A stretch of 51,006 bases of DNA, from NCBI GenBank assembly GCA_964633715.1, contig CAZWHQ010000031.1, forward strand, positions 1-51,006. The letters are read 5' to 3'. The position numbers and the translations under genes are program-made. Positions 1 through 7,782 of the stretch are shown piece by piece. Position 1 is the first letter of the stretch, and each line of letters opens with the position of its first letter. This stretch comes from JAUWVG01 sp964633715 (GTDB lineage: Bacteria; Acidobacteriota; Aminicenantia; Aminicenantales; Aminicenantaceae). Under the pieces are notes generated by a model. It ran no database searches. It had not been told where the DNA came from and saw only the letters and a program-made list of their open reading frames with translations.

Positions 1-66
1 TGTGGACTTTCACCTCAGATCACTAAGCACTTCGTGGCGCACCATAAAATCAGCCAACAACGGTAA
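1..66 (+). CDS. possible 3' end of an upstream gene (partial)
   Basis: Frame 1 is open from the window edge and closes with TAA at 64-66, giving a 21-residue tail that ends HHKISQQR. I do not recognise the family. Another frame is open for slightly longer, so the assignment rests only on the plausible basic C-terminus. It could equally be non-coding DNA. Confidence 0.25.
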   Translation, partial: CGLSPQITKHFVAHHKISQQR

Positions 67-114
67 AAAAAACTATTATAAATAAAAGACACAACCTCAT
101 CAATCCTTTTTCTC

Positions 115-207
115 AGAGAATCGGACGGAATCCTCACGGGTATTCTGCCTCCACCGCATTAAGAACACGCGAGTAGAGACAGAGACACAACGTCCATCCG
201 ATTCTCT
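115..207. other. long stem-loop, candidate structured RNA
   Basis: Positions 115-125 and 197-207 form a perfect 11-bp inverted repeat (AGAGAATCGGA / TCCGATTCTCT). With one mismatch it extends to about 15 bp, from 129 back to 193, enclosing roughly 65 nt. The loop has short GC-rich blocks but no convincing reading frame. On the + strand it is followed by a terminator-like hairpin, so it could be the body of a small RNA. I could not match it to 6S, SRP, tmRNA or RNase P RNA. The strand is undecided. Confidence 0.4.
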
Positions 208-219
208 AATAATATGAAT

Positions 220-254
220 CATCGGGTTATTTCCCCCGAGGATGTAACTTTTTT
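220..254 (+). terminator. candidate intrinsic terminator
   Basis: TCGGG (222-226) pairs with CCCGA (235-239) around an 8-nt loop, and a T run follows at 249-254. It would end transcription from upstream just before the promoter of the 320-7782 operon. The stem is short, so strength is uncertain. Confidence 0.4.
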
Positions 255-258
255 AAGG

Positions 259-287
259 TTTACTTGGTTTATAATGTATGGTATAGA
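259..287 (+). promoter_or_regulatory. candidate promoter for the PASTA-rpe-recN operon
   Basis: TTTACT (259-264), a 17-bp spacer and TATAGA (282-287) form a plausible sigma70-like promoter with a start near 294, about 26 nt before the first gene. A TATAAT at 270-275 is an alternative -10 but lacks a good -35. Confidence 0.4.
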
Positions 288-319
288 TATGAGTATAAAG
301 ATGACAAAGAATTCTTGTT

Positions 320-1036
320 ATGCCGATAAAAAAATTATATAAACCAGTATTTTTTGCACTTCTCATTCTTGACCTTTTCCTCCTGAGTGCAGTGGCCTCT
401 TTTCGTCTCACTCTAGCGGGTGAAGTCGTCAATATTCCGAATCTTATTGATAAGACATTTGATGAAGTCAAGTCCGAACTCTCAGATAAAAAGCTGACCG
501 TCGTGCAAAGCGATTACCAGATGCATCCCAGAATTGAAAAGGGGAAAATTATCTTTCAAGATCCTCCAGCAGGTAAACGCATCAAACTTAACGGTCTTGT
601 TAAGGTTATTGTGAGCTCTGGAAAAGAAAAAGTGTCTGTCCCCCAACTCGTGAATAAGATGGAACAGTCGATCAATCCTCTTTTGAGGGAGGCGGATTTA
701 CGGAAAGGAAAAATATCTCATATTTACACACCCAAACATGCTGCCGGGCGGATTGTGTCTCAGTATCCTCCTGCTGATGTTGAAGTTGGTAGAGAATCTC
801 GAGTCAGCATTTTAGTTAGCCAGGGAAAAAATGAGGATATTTTTATCATGCCCGATCTTTTAGGACGGCGGGCTGAACCCGTTATTGATTGGCTGGAGAA
901 CCTTGAATTCCGAGTTGGTGATACGCGCCGTGCACCGTACGGAGATCTTGAAGCGGGAATCATTATCCATCAGACTCCACAACAAGGTTTTCCGATAAAA
1001 AAAAGAACTCTCATCACCCTGGAGGTGAGTAAGTGA
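320..1036 (+). CDS. membrane-anchored PASTA-domain protein
   Basis: Protein of 238 aa with one N-terminal membrane anchor (about residues 9-30) and three PASTA repeats (about 36-102, 103-170 and 172-237). Each repeat opens with a V-x-(I/V)-P-x-L-type strand (VVNIPNLI, VSVPQLV, IFIMPDLL) and contains a P-P/Q-x-G or P-P-A turn. PASTA repeats normally bind peptidoglycan or muropeptides as the sensor of Ser/Thr kinases or PBPs. No kinase or transpeptidase domain is attached, so this is an orphan extracytoplasmic sensor or wall-binding protein. The stop overlaps the GTG start of rpe by 4 nt, implying translational coupling. The Shine-Dalgarno before the ATG is weak. Family confident, role inferred. 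Confidence 0.85.
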   Translation: MPIKKLYKPVFFALLILDLFLLSAVASFRLTLAGEVVNIPNLIDKTFDEVKSELSDKKLTVVQSDYQMHPRIEKGKIIFQDPPAGKRIKLNGLVKVIVSSGKEKVSVPQLVNKMEQSINPLLREADLRKGKISHIYTPKHAAGRIVSQYPPADVEVGRESRVSILVSQGKNEDIFIMPDLLGRRAEPVIDWLENLEFRVGDTRRAPYGDLEAGIIIHQTPQQGFPIKKRTLITLEVSK

Positions 1037-1704
1037 AAATCAAAATCGCGCCATCTATTCTTGCCGCCGATTCTTTGAATATCGAAGAGTCCGTGTCAAT
1101 GGTCACAGAAGCCGGAGCAGATTTGCTCCATGTCGATATTATGGACGGCCATTTTGTCCCTAATCTGACATTTGGCCCTCAGCTAGTCTCTTCTTTAAAA
1201 ATGAAAACTTCTCTTCCTCTAGATGTTCACCTGATGGTCGATAATCCTCATGAGGCCATTCCTCTATTTTCCGAGGCCGGAGCGGACTGGATATCCATTC
1301 ATCCTGAAACCTCAATCCACCTCCACAAAGACATCACTTTCATAAAAGAATCAGGCAAAAAAGCCGGACTTGCGCTTAATCCGGCTACGCCACTTCTGGT
1401 CATGAATGATATTATCAATGAACTCGATTATGTCCTCATTATGTCTGTGAATCCTGGATTTGGTGGCCAGAGTTTTATTGAACACAGCCGCGAAAAAATT
1501 CGACGTTTAAAAAAATATCTAGAAGCACAGAATTTGAATATTCCAATCGAAATCGATGGAGGTGTAACTCTGGAAAACATGGAACTTCTTCTGCAGGACG
1601 GCATAAGCATGTTTGTCTCGGGATCAGGGATTTTCAAACAGGAGGATCCTCAAAACATTCTTAAACAAATGAAAGATTTGACAAGCAGATACGAGATATC
1701 ATGA
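1033..1704 (+). CDS. rpe: ribulose-phosphate 3-epimerase
   Basis: Cytosolic TIM-barrel enzyme of 223 aa, the usual Rpe length. It interconverts D-ribulose 5-phosphate and D-xylulose 5-phosphate in the pentose phosphate pathway. Visible signatures are SILAAD near the N-terminus, HVDIMDGHFVPN with metal and catalytic residues H33 and D35, DVHLMV (H66), the phosphate loop NPGFGGQSF and EIDGGV with the second catalytic Asp at 175. It starts at GTG, overlapping the PASTA gene stop. It ends in a 4-nt ATGA overlap with the next gene, so it is the second gene of a coupled operon. Confidence 0.97.
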   Translation: MKIKIAPSILAADSLNIEESVSMVTEAGADLLHVDIMDGHFVPNLTFGPQLVSSLKMKTSLPLDVHLMVDNPHEAIPLFSEAGADWISIHPETSIHLHKDITFIKESGKKAGLALNPATPLLVMNDIINELDYVLIMSVNPGFGGQSFIEHSREKIRRLKKYLEAQNLNIPIEIDGGVTLENMELLLQDGISMFVSGSGIFKQEDPQNILKQMKDLTSRYEIS

Positions 1705-2648
1705 ATTGTTTAGTCACAGGAGCGGCAGGTTTTATTGGATCACACCTGTGCCAAAGGCTCTTGAAAGAGGGATTTTCGGTCATTGGCATCGATTCATTCA
1801 ATGACACCTATTCAAGATGGATAAAAGATAAGAATATCCTCCCTTTTAAAAACCACGGTTTATTCCAACTGATTTCTGGTAATCTCAATGATATCGGCTT
1901 GAGTTCTCTTCTCCCTGATGTTGACTATGTTTTTCACATCGCAGCTCAAGCGGGCGTGAGATCCAGCTGGGGGAATAATTTTTCCGTATACACAGAAAAC
2001 AATATCTCAGCGACACAAAAGCTCTTAGAAGCAGCCAAGAACAGCCATTTAAAGAAACTTATCTATGCCTCTTCTTCCTCTGTTTATGGATTGTGCCCGG
2101 AACTTCCCATGACCGAATCCAGTCCACTCCTTCCATACTCACCCTATGGAGTCACAAAACTAGCCGCCGAAAATTTATGCCAGCTTTATTTTGAAAACTA
2201 CAGCGTTCCCACGGTCTCATTAAGATTTTTTACAGTTTATGGTCCAGGCCAAAGACCGGATATGGCTTTTCATAAATTTTTAAAAGCGATAGATGAGAAT
2301 AAGCCCATTCATCTCTATGGCGATGGAACACAAACAAGGGATTTCACCTACATTGATGATATCATTGACGCCAATGTCCATTCACTAGAAAAGGGCAAAG
2401 CCGGAGAAATTTATAACGTCGGAGGTGGAAACCGAAAGGAAATGAATACACTCTTTCCATTGCTGGAAAGGATTACAGGGAAAAAAGTGATCATCCAGCA
2501 ATCAAATCCACAGCATGGAGATGTCTTTCATACATATGCCGACATAAATAAGGCAAAAAAAGACTTGGATTTTTCACCTCAAATCACACTCGAAGACGGA
2601 CTGATCAATGAATGGGAATGGATCCAGGATCTTTACTCAAAAAAGTGA
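1701..2648 (+). CDS. NAD-dependent sugar-nucleotide epimerase/dehydratase
   Basis: Extended short-chain dehydrogenase/reductase of 315 aa with the NAD-binding GAAGFIG motif (residues 7-13). The catalytic triad is Ser near 125 plus Y149-x3-K153 in PYGVTK. The fold and the RFFTVYGPGQRPDMAFHKF segment are typical of UDP-glucuronate or UDP-glucose 4-epimerases, so it probably supplies a nucleotide sugar for envelope polysaccharide. The exact substrate cannot be read from sequence. The start codon overlaps the rpe stop as ATGA, and bamD follows after 23 nt. Confidence 0.88.
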   Translation: MNCLVTGAAGFIGSHLCQRLLKEGFSVIGIDSFNDTYSRWIKDKNILPFKNHGLFQLISGNLNDIGLSSLLPDVDYVFHIAAQAGVRSSWGNNFSVYTENNISATQKLLEAAKNSHLKKLIYASSSSVYGLCPELPMTESSPLLPYSPYGVTKLAAENLCQLYFENYSVPTVSLRFFTVYGPGQRPDMAFHKFLKAIDENKPIHLYGDGTQTRDFTYIDDIIDANVHSLEKGKAGEIYNVGGGNRKEMNTLFPLLERITGKKVIIQQSNPQHGDVFHTYADINKAKKDLDFSPQITLEDGLINEWEWIQDLYSKK

Positions 2649-2671
2649 ATATCTATTTAGGGAATAAAATT

Positions 2672-3457
2672 ATGAATAAAACAGTTTTTATAGCCATTTT
2701 TGTCTGTTTAATTGTGATAATTGGCACTGGCTGCCGAAAACCACAAACAGAAATCGCTCCAGACCTTGCCAACTCTGACGAAAACCTTTTCAAAGCTGGA
2801 GAACAGTTTGTTAAAAAAGATCCTGAAAAAGCACGTACTTATTTCAGGCTTGTCATAGATTCCTTTCCTAAAAGTTTCTACGCTCAAAGAGCTAAGCTCG
2901 CCATAGCGGACTCATATTATGACAAAGGCGATGAGGGAAGTTTGATTATTGCTGCTTCAGAATATAGAGAATTTATCACGTTATTCCCACTCAGCCCTTC
3001 TGCATCATACGCTCAGTATCAAATAGCGATGGCACATTTTAGAAAAGCTTTATCCCCAGGAAGAGATCAGACTAAAACAAATCTAGCTCTGGCAGAATTC
3101 AAAAAGGTCGTGACGAATTTCCCTCGCAGTGAACAGGTGGCCGACTCCCGCGAAAAGATTAAGGAGTGTGAAGAAAGATTAGCTGCTCATAATTTAACAA
3201 TAGGGATTCATTATTATAAGGTCTACGCTCTAAAAGCATCCACGACCAGACTAACAGAAATCCTGACTGAATACCCGAATTTTTCAAAAATGGACAAAGT
3301 CTATTATTATCTCGGAGATTCCTACTTCAGATGGAATAGACCTGAAGAGGCCGCTCCCTTCTTGAGAAAATTGATCACTGACTATCCCGAAAGTAAATAC
3401 ACAAAACGTGCAACAAAACGACTCAAAGAGATAGAAAACATGAAGGAAGTGAAGTAA
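2672..3457 (+). CDS. bamD: BamD-like outer-membrane assembly lipoprotein
   Basis: Protein of 261 aa with a lipoprotein signal peptide ending in the lipobox GTGC (Cys21). Several TPR-like helical repeats follow (for example FKAGEQFVKKDPEKARTYF and YYYLGDSYFRWNRPEEAA), as in BamD/YfiO, which helps fold beta-barrel proteins into the outer membrane. I chose the ATG at 2672 because it has AGGGA just upstream and begins the signal peptide. An in-frame ATG at 2612 would overlap the epimerase and add non-signal residues. The adjacent barrel-protein gene and recN downstream fit known BamD neighbourhoods. A generic TPR lipoprotein is the alternative. Confidence 0.8.
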   Translation: MNKTVFIAIFVCLIVIIGTGCRKPQTEIAPDLANSDENLFKAGEQFVKKDPEKARTYFRLVIDSFPKSFYAQRAKLAIADSYYDKGDEGSLIIAASEYREFITLFPLSPSASYAQYQIAMAHFRKALSPGRDQTKTNLALAEFKKVVTNFPRSEQVADSREKIKECEERLAAHNLTIGIHYYKVYALKASTTRLTEILTEYPNFSKMDKVYYYLGDSYFRWNRPEEAAPFLRKLITDYPESKYTKRATKRLKEIENMKEVK

Positions 3458-3486
3458 ATGGGAAATAAAATGGAGCGGAGAATCCA

Positions 3487-4293
3487 ATGAAATATAAAAC
3501 ACCTATTCTCGGCGTGCTCTTTATTCTATTTTTCCTCTCACCGCTGTCCTTTGCTCAACAACCACAGGAACAAAACCTGGCTCAAAAGATTGCTGTGAAT
3601 CCTGGCTTAAGCGCCGAATATTTTAGCTTGACGATTGGTTGGGACGAAAATGTCAACTCATCCAAACTTAAATCTTACCTCTTCAGCACAAATACCGAAA
3701 TATCAATTTTTGATGGATTTTCAGTTCATGTCATACTCGGATTTTCACTGTCCAATTTTGACTTCCTGACATTCAGAGAACTTCCCTTCTCAATAGAATT
3801 AGGAGTCAAGGAAATTGGTGGGATTTTGGCTGGAGGTGAAATCAACAAAAGACTTTTATATCTGTCCGAATATGAGATAAATCTCTATGCACAATTCGTC
3901 TATTACTATGGTTTCAAGAATGAGTGGGAAATGTCTGGTTTAGCCGTCGATGGAACTCTTTTTGGAACTCCCACCTGGTCGCGTGCTCAAATCGGTCCAA
4001 TAATTCGCTATGAGGGATTCAACAATATCTATCCATTTTTCACTGCCACATACAACAAGCTCTGGGGAACATTCACTGTAGAACAAGACATTCAGGATCT
4101 TTTTGGAATCGAAGAAAAAAAAATAACAGGAAAAAGCAATCTTAGATTTTCTTTTGGTTCAGAATTTGAAGTCACTCCAAACTTTTTTTTGAAAGGGGCT
4201 CTATCTGTTATGCCTTATGACGGAGGTTTGGATTTCAGTGGATTGATATCCTTTAGGTTTGTCATGTTACCTCAAAATCGGAGGACTCCATGA
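3487..4293 (+). CDS. predicted outer-membrane beta-barrel protein
   Basis: Protein of 268 aa with a clear signal peptide (hydrophobic core about 6-20, cleavage near FAQQ). The rest is made of alternating hydrophobic/polar strands rich in Tyr, Phe and Gly. The last strands (SFGSEFEVTPNFFLKGALSVMPY, LISFRFVML) look like the end of a barrel, although a short NRRTP tail follows. I do not recognise a named family. GGAG precedes the ATG. It lies directly after the BamD gene, and its stop overlaps the start of the secreted protease (ATGA), suggesting co-expression of envelope proteins. Confidence 0.65.
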   Translation: MKYKTPILGVLFILFFLSPLSFAQQPQEQNLAQKIAVNPGLSAEYFSLTIGWDENVNSSKLKSYLFSTNTEISIFDGFSVHVILGFSLSNFDFLTFRELPFSIELGVKEIGGILAGGEINKRLLYLSEYEINLYAQFVYYYGFKNEWEMSGLAVDGTLFGTPTWSRAQIGPIIRYEGFNNIYPFFTATYNKLWGTFTVEQDIQDLFGIEEKKITGKSNLRFSFGSEFEVTPNFFLKGALSVMPYDGGLDFSGLISFRFVMLPQNRRTP

Positions 4294-5669
4294 AAAAATG
4301 GTTACCCGGCTGCCTCATTTTTTCACTTTTATTCATCAATATCACCGCTCGTGCCCCTCAGAAAAAAATCGAAGGCCCAACTCTCCATAAATACCGCCCT
4401 GTTAACGCAGAAGATAATATCTGTAATAACTTAAATACAGCCCCACAAAACGAAATAAATCCTTTTGTTATGGATCAAATCCTAGTCAAATTCAAATCAT
4501 CCCTCCCGCGTGAATTGAGACGGGTAGCTCTCAATGCTTACCAAACCGACACCATCACTATTATTCCCAAAGTGGACATCTATAAGCTTAAAATCCCGGA
4601 AGATTCATCTGTTGAAGAAATGGTGTATCTGATGAACATGAATCCTTTCATCGAATATGCCGAACCCAATTACATAGCCCATCTCACTCTAACTCCCAAT
4701 GATCCCCTGCTGAATCTTCAATATGCGCTCATCAATACCGGTCAGATGATCGGCAATGTGCCTGGAAGTCCCCAGGGAAAAGAAAGTGCTGACATACATG
4801 CGCCTTCAGGCTGGGAGGAAGAGACTGGAAAAGACAGTGTGATCATCGGATTTGTCGACACAGGCCTCGACTTTGATCATCCAGAACTGCAAAACAAATA
4901 TATTTCAAGAGGAAAAGACTTCGTCAACAACGACAACGACGCGACTGATGACAATGGGCACGGTACACACATCGCAAGCATTGCTGCTGCAGAAACGAAC
5001 AATGGTGTTGGCATTGCCGGTGTCGCATGGAACTGTAAAATCCTGCCAGCCAAAGCAATGAGTGCTGCAGGTTCCGGCTCATATGCCAATATTATTGATG
5101 CCATCCGTTGGCTTGCCGACAACGGAGCCCATATCATCAATCTCAGCATTGGAGGAGATGCCCCCTCATTGGCACTTGAAGACGCCATGAAATATGCCTA
5201 TTCATTAGGCGTCGTACTGGTTGCAGCTGCAGGGAACAATTCCCCATCCGTGCTCTATCCCGCAGCCTACGATTTGTACTGTTTAGCTGTCGCGTCCACC
5301 GATTATAATGATGCCCATTCTAGCTGGTCAATCACAGGTCCTCAAATTGATGTTGCCGCTCCCGGAGAACGGATATTGGGTTGTGTCCCAACCTGGTATC
5401 CTGCGCAAGTCTGGGGAGATTTTGATATCGATCCCTATGCGTACGGTTACGGAACATCTTCTTCTGCTCCATTTGTTTCAGGCCTTGCCGCTCTCATCAA
5501 AAGTCTCAAACCCGATCTCAGTGCCCGGGATATCATGAACATCATCCGGTACTCTGCCGATGACGTCAATCAAGATCTTTTCCCAGGTGTAGATGACTAT
5601 ATCGGATATGGCCGCATAAATGTTGAGAAAGCTCTCCGTCCTATCCGTATCACCAAAACAAGGAAATGA
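4290..5669 (+). CDS. secreted subtilisin-like serine protease (S8)
   Basis: Preproprotease of 459 aa. A signal peptide (about 1-20) is followed by an I9/fervidolysin-like propeptide (about 60-130, including DQILVKFKSSLPRELRRVAL and PFIEYAEPNY) and an S8 catalytic domain to the C-terminus. The complete triad is visible: D190 in VDTGLDFDHPEL, H224 in NGHGTHIA and S390 in GTSSSAPFVSG. It should be exported and self-activated to degrade external proteins. It overlaps the barrel gene upstream and recN downstream by 4 nt each, so a degradative exoenzyme is embedded in an otherwise housekeeping operon. Confidence 0.95.
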   Translation: MKKWLPGCLIFSLLFINITARAPQKKIEGPTLHKYRPVNAEDNICNNLNTAPQNEINPFVMDQILVKFKSSLPRELRRVALNAYQTDTITIIPKVDIYKLKIPEDSSVEEMVYLMNMNPFIEYAEPNYIAHLTLTPNDPLLNLQYALINTGQMIGNVPGSPQGKESADIHAPSGWEEETGKDSVIIGFVDTGLDFDHPELQNKYISRGKDFVNNDNDATDDNGHGTHIASIAAAETNNGVGIAGVAWNCKILPAKAMSAAGSGSYANIIDAIRWLADNGAHIINLSIGGDAPSLALEDAMKYAYSLGVVLVAAAGNNSPSVLYPAAYDLYCLAVASTDYNDAHSSWSITGPQIDVAAPGERILGCVPTWYPAQVWGDFDIDPYAYGYGTSSSAPFVSGLAALIKSLKPDLSARDIMNIIRYSADDVNQDLFPGVDDYIGYGRINVEKALRPIRITKTRK

Positions 5670-7348
5670 TCAAATCCCTCCGCATTCAAAACCTGGCTAC
5701 AATTGAAGATATTGAACTCCAGTTCCAAGATGGCTTTTCGATCCTTACCGGAGAAACTGGAACGGGCAAATCCATCATTATTGGTGGTCTTAAACTGATC
5801 CTTGGAGAAAAGGGAACAACGGACATCATCCGTACAGGCGAGGAAGAAACGTCTGTAGAAGCCATTTTTCAGGCCGATTCTCCAGAAGACATTTTGATCC
5901 ATCGCAAAATCAGCGAGCGCGGACCGGGAAAAGGATATCTCAACGGGACTCTTGTTCCCATCAAACGACTGAAAGAAACAGGAAGTGGTCTTGTAGATAT
6001 TTACGGTCAGAACGATCACATCTTTCTCAGAGAGCCCGAGTACCAGCTCGATTATCTCGATATTAATGCAGGTCTTCTTCCAATGAGGAAGATCGTGATC
6101 CGATTGGCGCAGGAAACACGTCGTCTGCAAAGAGAAAAAAAAGATCTAGAAACCAAAGAAAAAGAACGAGAACAACGTCTGGATTTCCTGGAATTTCAGA
6201 TCAAGGAAATTGAAAGTGCCAGCCTGGTTTCCGATGAAGAAGAAAACTTGCGGCAAGAAAGAAATATTCTCAAAAATACCGAACAAATAAGAAGACACTT
6301 AGAGGACGCTCTTCTTATCGCGAGCAGTTCTGAACGTTCTCTCTCTTCCCAATTGTCACAACTGCAAAACGCCGTAAATTTTCTTATAGATTTTGGAAAA
6401 GAGTTTAAGGATGTGTACCAGGAAATAAATCAATTTTCCGTAACGATCAACGAATTTACGGATTTTCTTATAAAATTTAAAGAAAAGCACACGGCTTCTC
6501 CTGAAAAGCTCAACACAATTGAAGAGCGATTGAGCACGGTCGAAAAGCTGAAGAGAAAGTATGGTGCCACAATCCAAGAAATTCTTTCTTTTCTGGATGG
6601 AGCAAAAAAAGAACAGAAAGATCTGGAATCAAATCAAGAAAAACTGCAGGACTTGGATGTTCAAATAGACAGCCATTTTAGGGAATACAAAAAGGAAGCA
6701 GACAAACTCACTCAAATGAGGCAGGAACATGCGCAAAAGCTTGAAAAGAAAATCAAAAATGAAATTTCTGTTCTAGGAATGAAAAAAGCAGAGTTTCGAA
6801 TAGAATTCCGGACTTTTTCATATAATGAGGATAATTTAGATAAAATTAAAGATAAGGGAAATGAAGAAATCGAATTCCTCATCAGCCCAAATCCCGGGGA
6901 GGAACTCAGGCCCCTCCGCAAGATTGCATCCGGAGGAGAGCTCTCTCGGATCATGCTGGCTCTCAAATCGATTGGAAAGGACTCTGACAAAAACAAAACT
7001 CTGATTTTTGACGAAATCGATGCAGGAATCGGTGGAAAAACCGCAGAATTTGTCGCTCAAAAATTAAAGGCTTTGTCAAAACATAATCAGGTCATCTGCA
7101 TCACACATCTCCCCCAAATTGCCTCATTCGCCTCACACCATTTTAGGATCGAAAAGACAATTTCGAATAATAGAACATTTACGACTACTAAAAAATTGAA
7201 TTTTGAAGGACGAGTTGAAGAAATATCCAGGCTTTTTGCTGGCAGCCATATCACTCCAACAACTCTGCAGAACGCTCGGGAAATGTTGGAGCACAATCAG
7301 GAAGATAAGGTTGTTGAAGACAGCGCCCACTTGGAGGAAGAATCATGA
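5666..7348 (+). CDS. recN: DNA repair ATPase RecN
   Basis: SMC-like protein of 560 aa, the usual RecN length. It acts at double-strand breaks, holding or recruiting DNA ends for recombination. The N-terminal ATPase half carries the Walker A GETGTGKS (29-36). Two antiparallel coiled-coil segments fill about residues 150-370. The C-terminal half has the ABC signature IASGGELSR and the Walker B/D-loop FDEIDAGIGG, followed by CITHLPQIASFA. It starts within the protease stop (ATGA) and ends within the next start (ATGA). No LexA-like operator is visible, and expression seems tied to the operon. Confidence 0.97.
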   Translation: MIKSLRIQNLATIEDIELQFQDGFSILTGETGTGKSIIIGGLKLILGEKGTTDIIRTGEEETSVEAIFQADSPEDILIHRKISERGPGKGYLNGTLVPIKRLKETGSGLVDIYGQNDHIFLREPEYQLDYLDINAGLLPMRKIVIRLAQETRRLQREKKDLETKEKEREQRLDFLEFQIKEIESASLVSDEEENLRQERNILKNTEQIRRHLEDALLIASSSERSLSSQLSQLQNAVNFLIDFGKEFKDVYQEINQFSVTINEFTDFLIKFKEKHTASPEKLNTIEERLSTVEKLKRKYGATIQEILSFLDGAKKEQKDLESNQEKLQDLDVQIDSHFREYKKEADKLTQMRQEHAQKLEKKIKNEISVLGMKKAEFRIEFRTFSYNEDNLDKIKDKGNEEIEFLISPNPGEELRPLRKIASGGELSRIMLALKSIGKDSDKNKTLIFDEIDAGIGGKTAEFVAQKLKALSKHNQVICITHLPQIASFASHHFRIEKTISNNRTFTTTKKLNFEGRVEEISRLFAGSHITPTTLQNAREMLEHNQEDKVVEDSAHLEEES

Positions 7349-7782
7349 CAGACAGAAAAGAAAATGCAAAGTCCTGTTTCAATGAAGGATTCAGCTGTTC
7401 TCAAGCCGTCCTCACTGCTTTTTGCGACCAATTCAATCTGGACCGGAACACGGCCCTTAAGATATCACAACCCTTTGGAGGAGGAATTGCTCAACAAGGT
7501 GAGACGTGCGGGGCGGTCTCAGGAGCTTATATGGTCATTGGATTGAAGTACGGAAGAACACGGGCCGAAGACCTAGACGCCCGAGAAAAAACCTACGAAA
7601 AGATTCTTGATTTTATCGATCAATTCTCCTCAAAAAATGGCTCGACAATATGCAAAGAGCTTCTTGGATACGACCTAAGCTCTCCAGAGAATTTCCAGAA
7701 AGCGGAAGACGCCGGGCTCTTTGAAACCCTATGCCCCAGACTCATCCAGACCTCTGTGGAAATTCTGGAAAATATTTTATAG
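7345..7782 (+). CDS. C_GCAxxG_C_C family redox protein
   Basis: Protein of 145 aa matching the C_GCAxxG_C_C family, small proteins of probable redox or metal-binding function. Conserved cysteines are C18 (FSCSQAVL), C27, C55 (GETCGAVSG), C103 (TICKELLG) and C130. PFGGGIAQQGETCGA is the family hallmark. GGAGG lies just before the ATG, which overlaps the recN stop. Its last 6 nt overlap the convergent VPS10-like gene, with TAG at 7780-7782 opposite the other stop at 7777-7779. It closes the eight-gene operon. The biochemical role of the family is not established. Confidence 0.88.
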   Translation: MTDRKENAKSCFNEGFSCSQAVLTAFCDQFNLDRNTALKISQPFGGGIAQQGETCGAVSGAYMVIGLKYGRTRAEDLDAREKTYEKILDFIDQFSSKNGSTICKELLGYDLSSPENFQKAEDAGLFETLCPRLIQTSVEILENIL

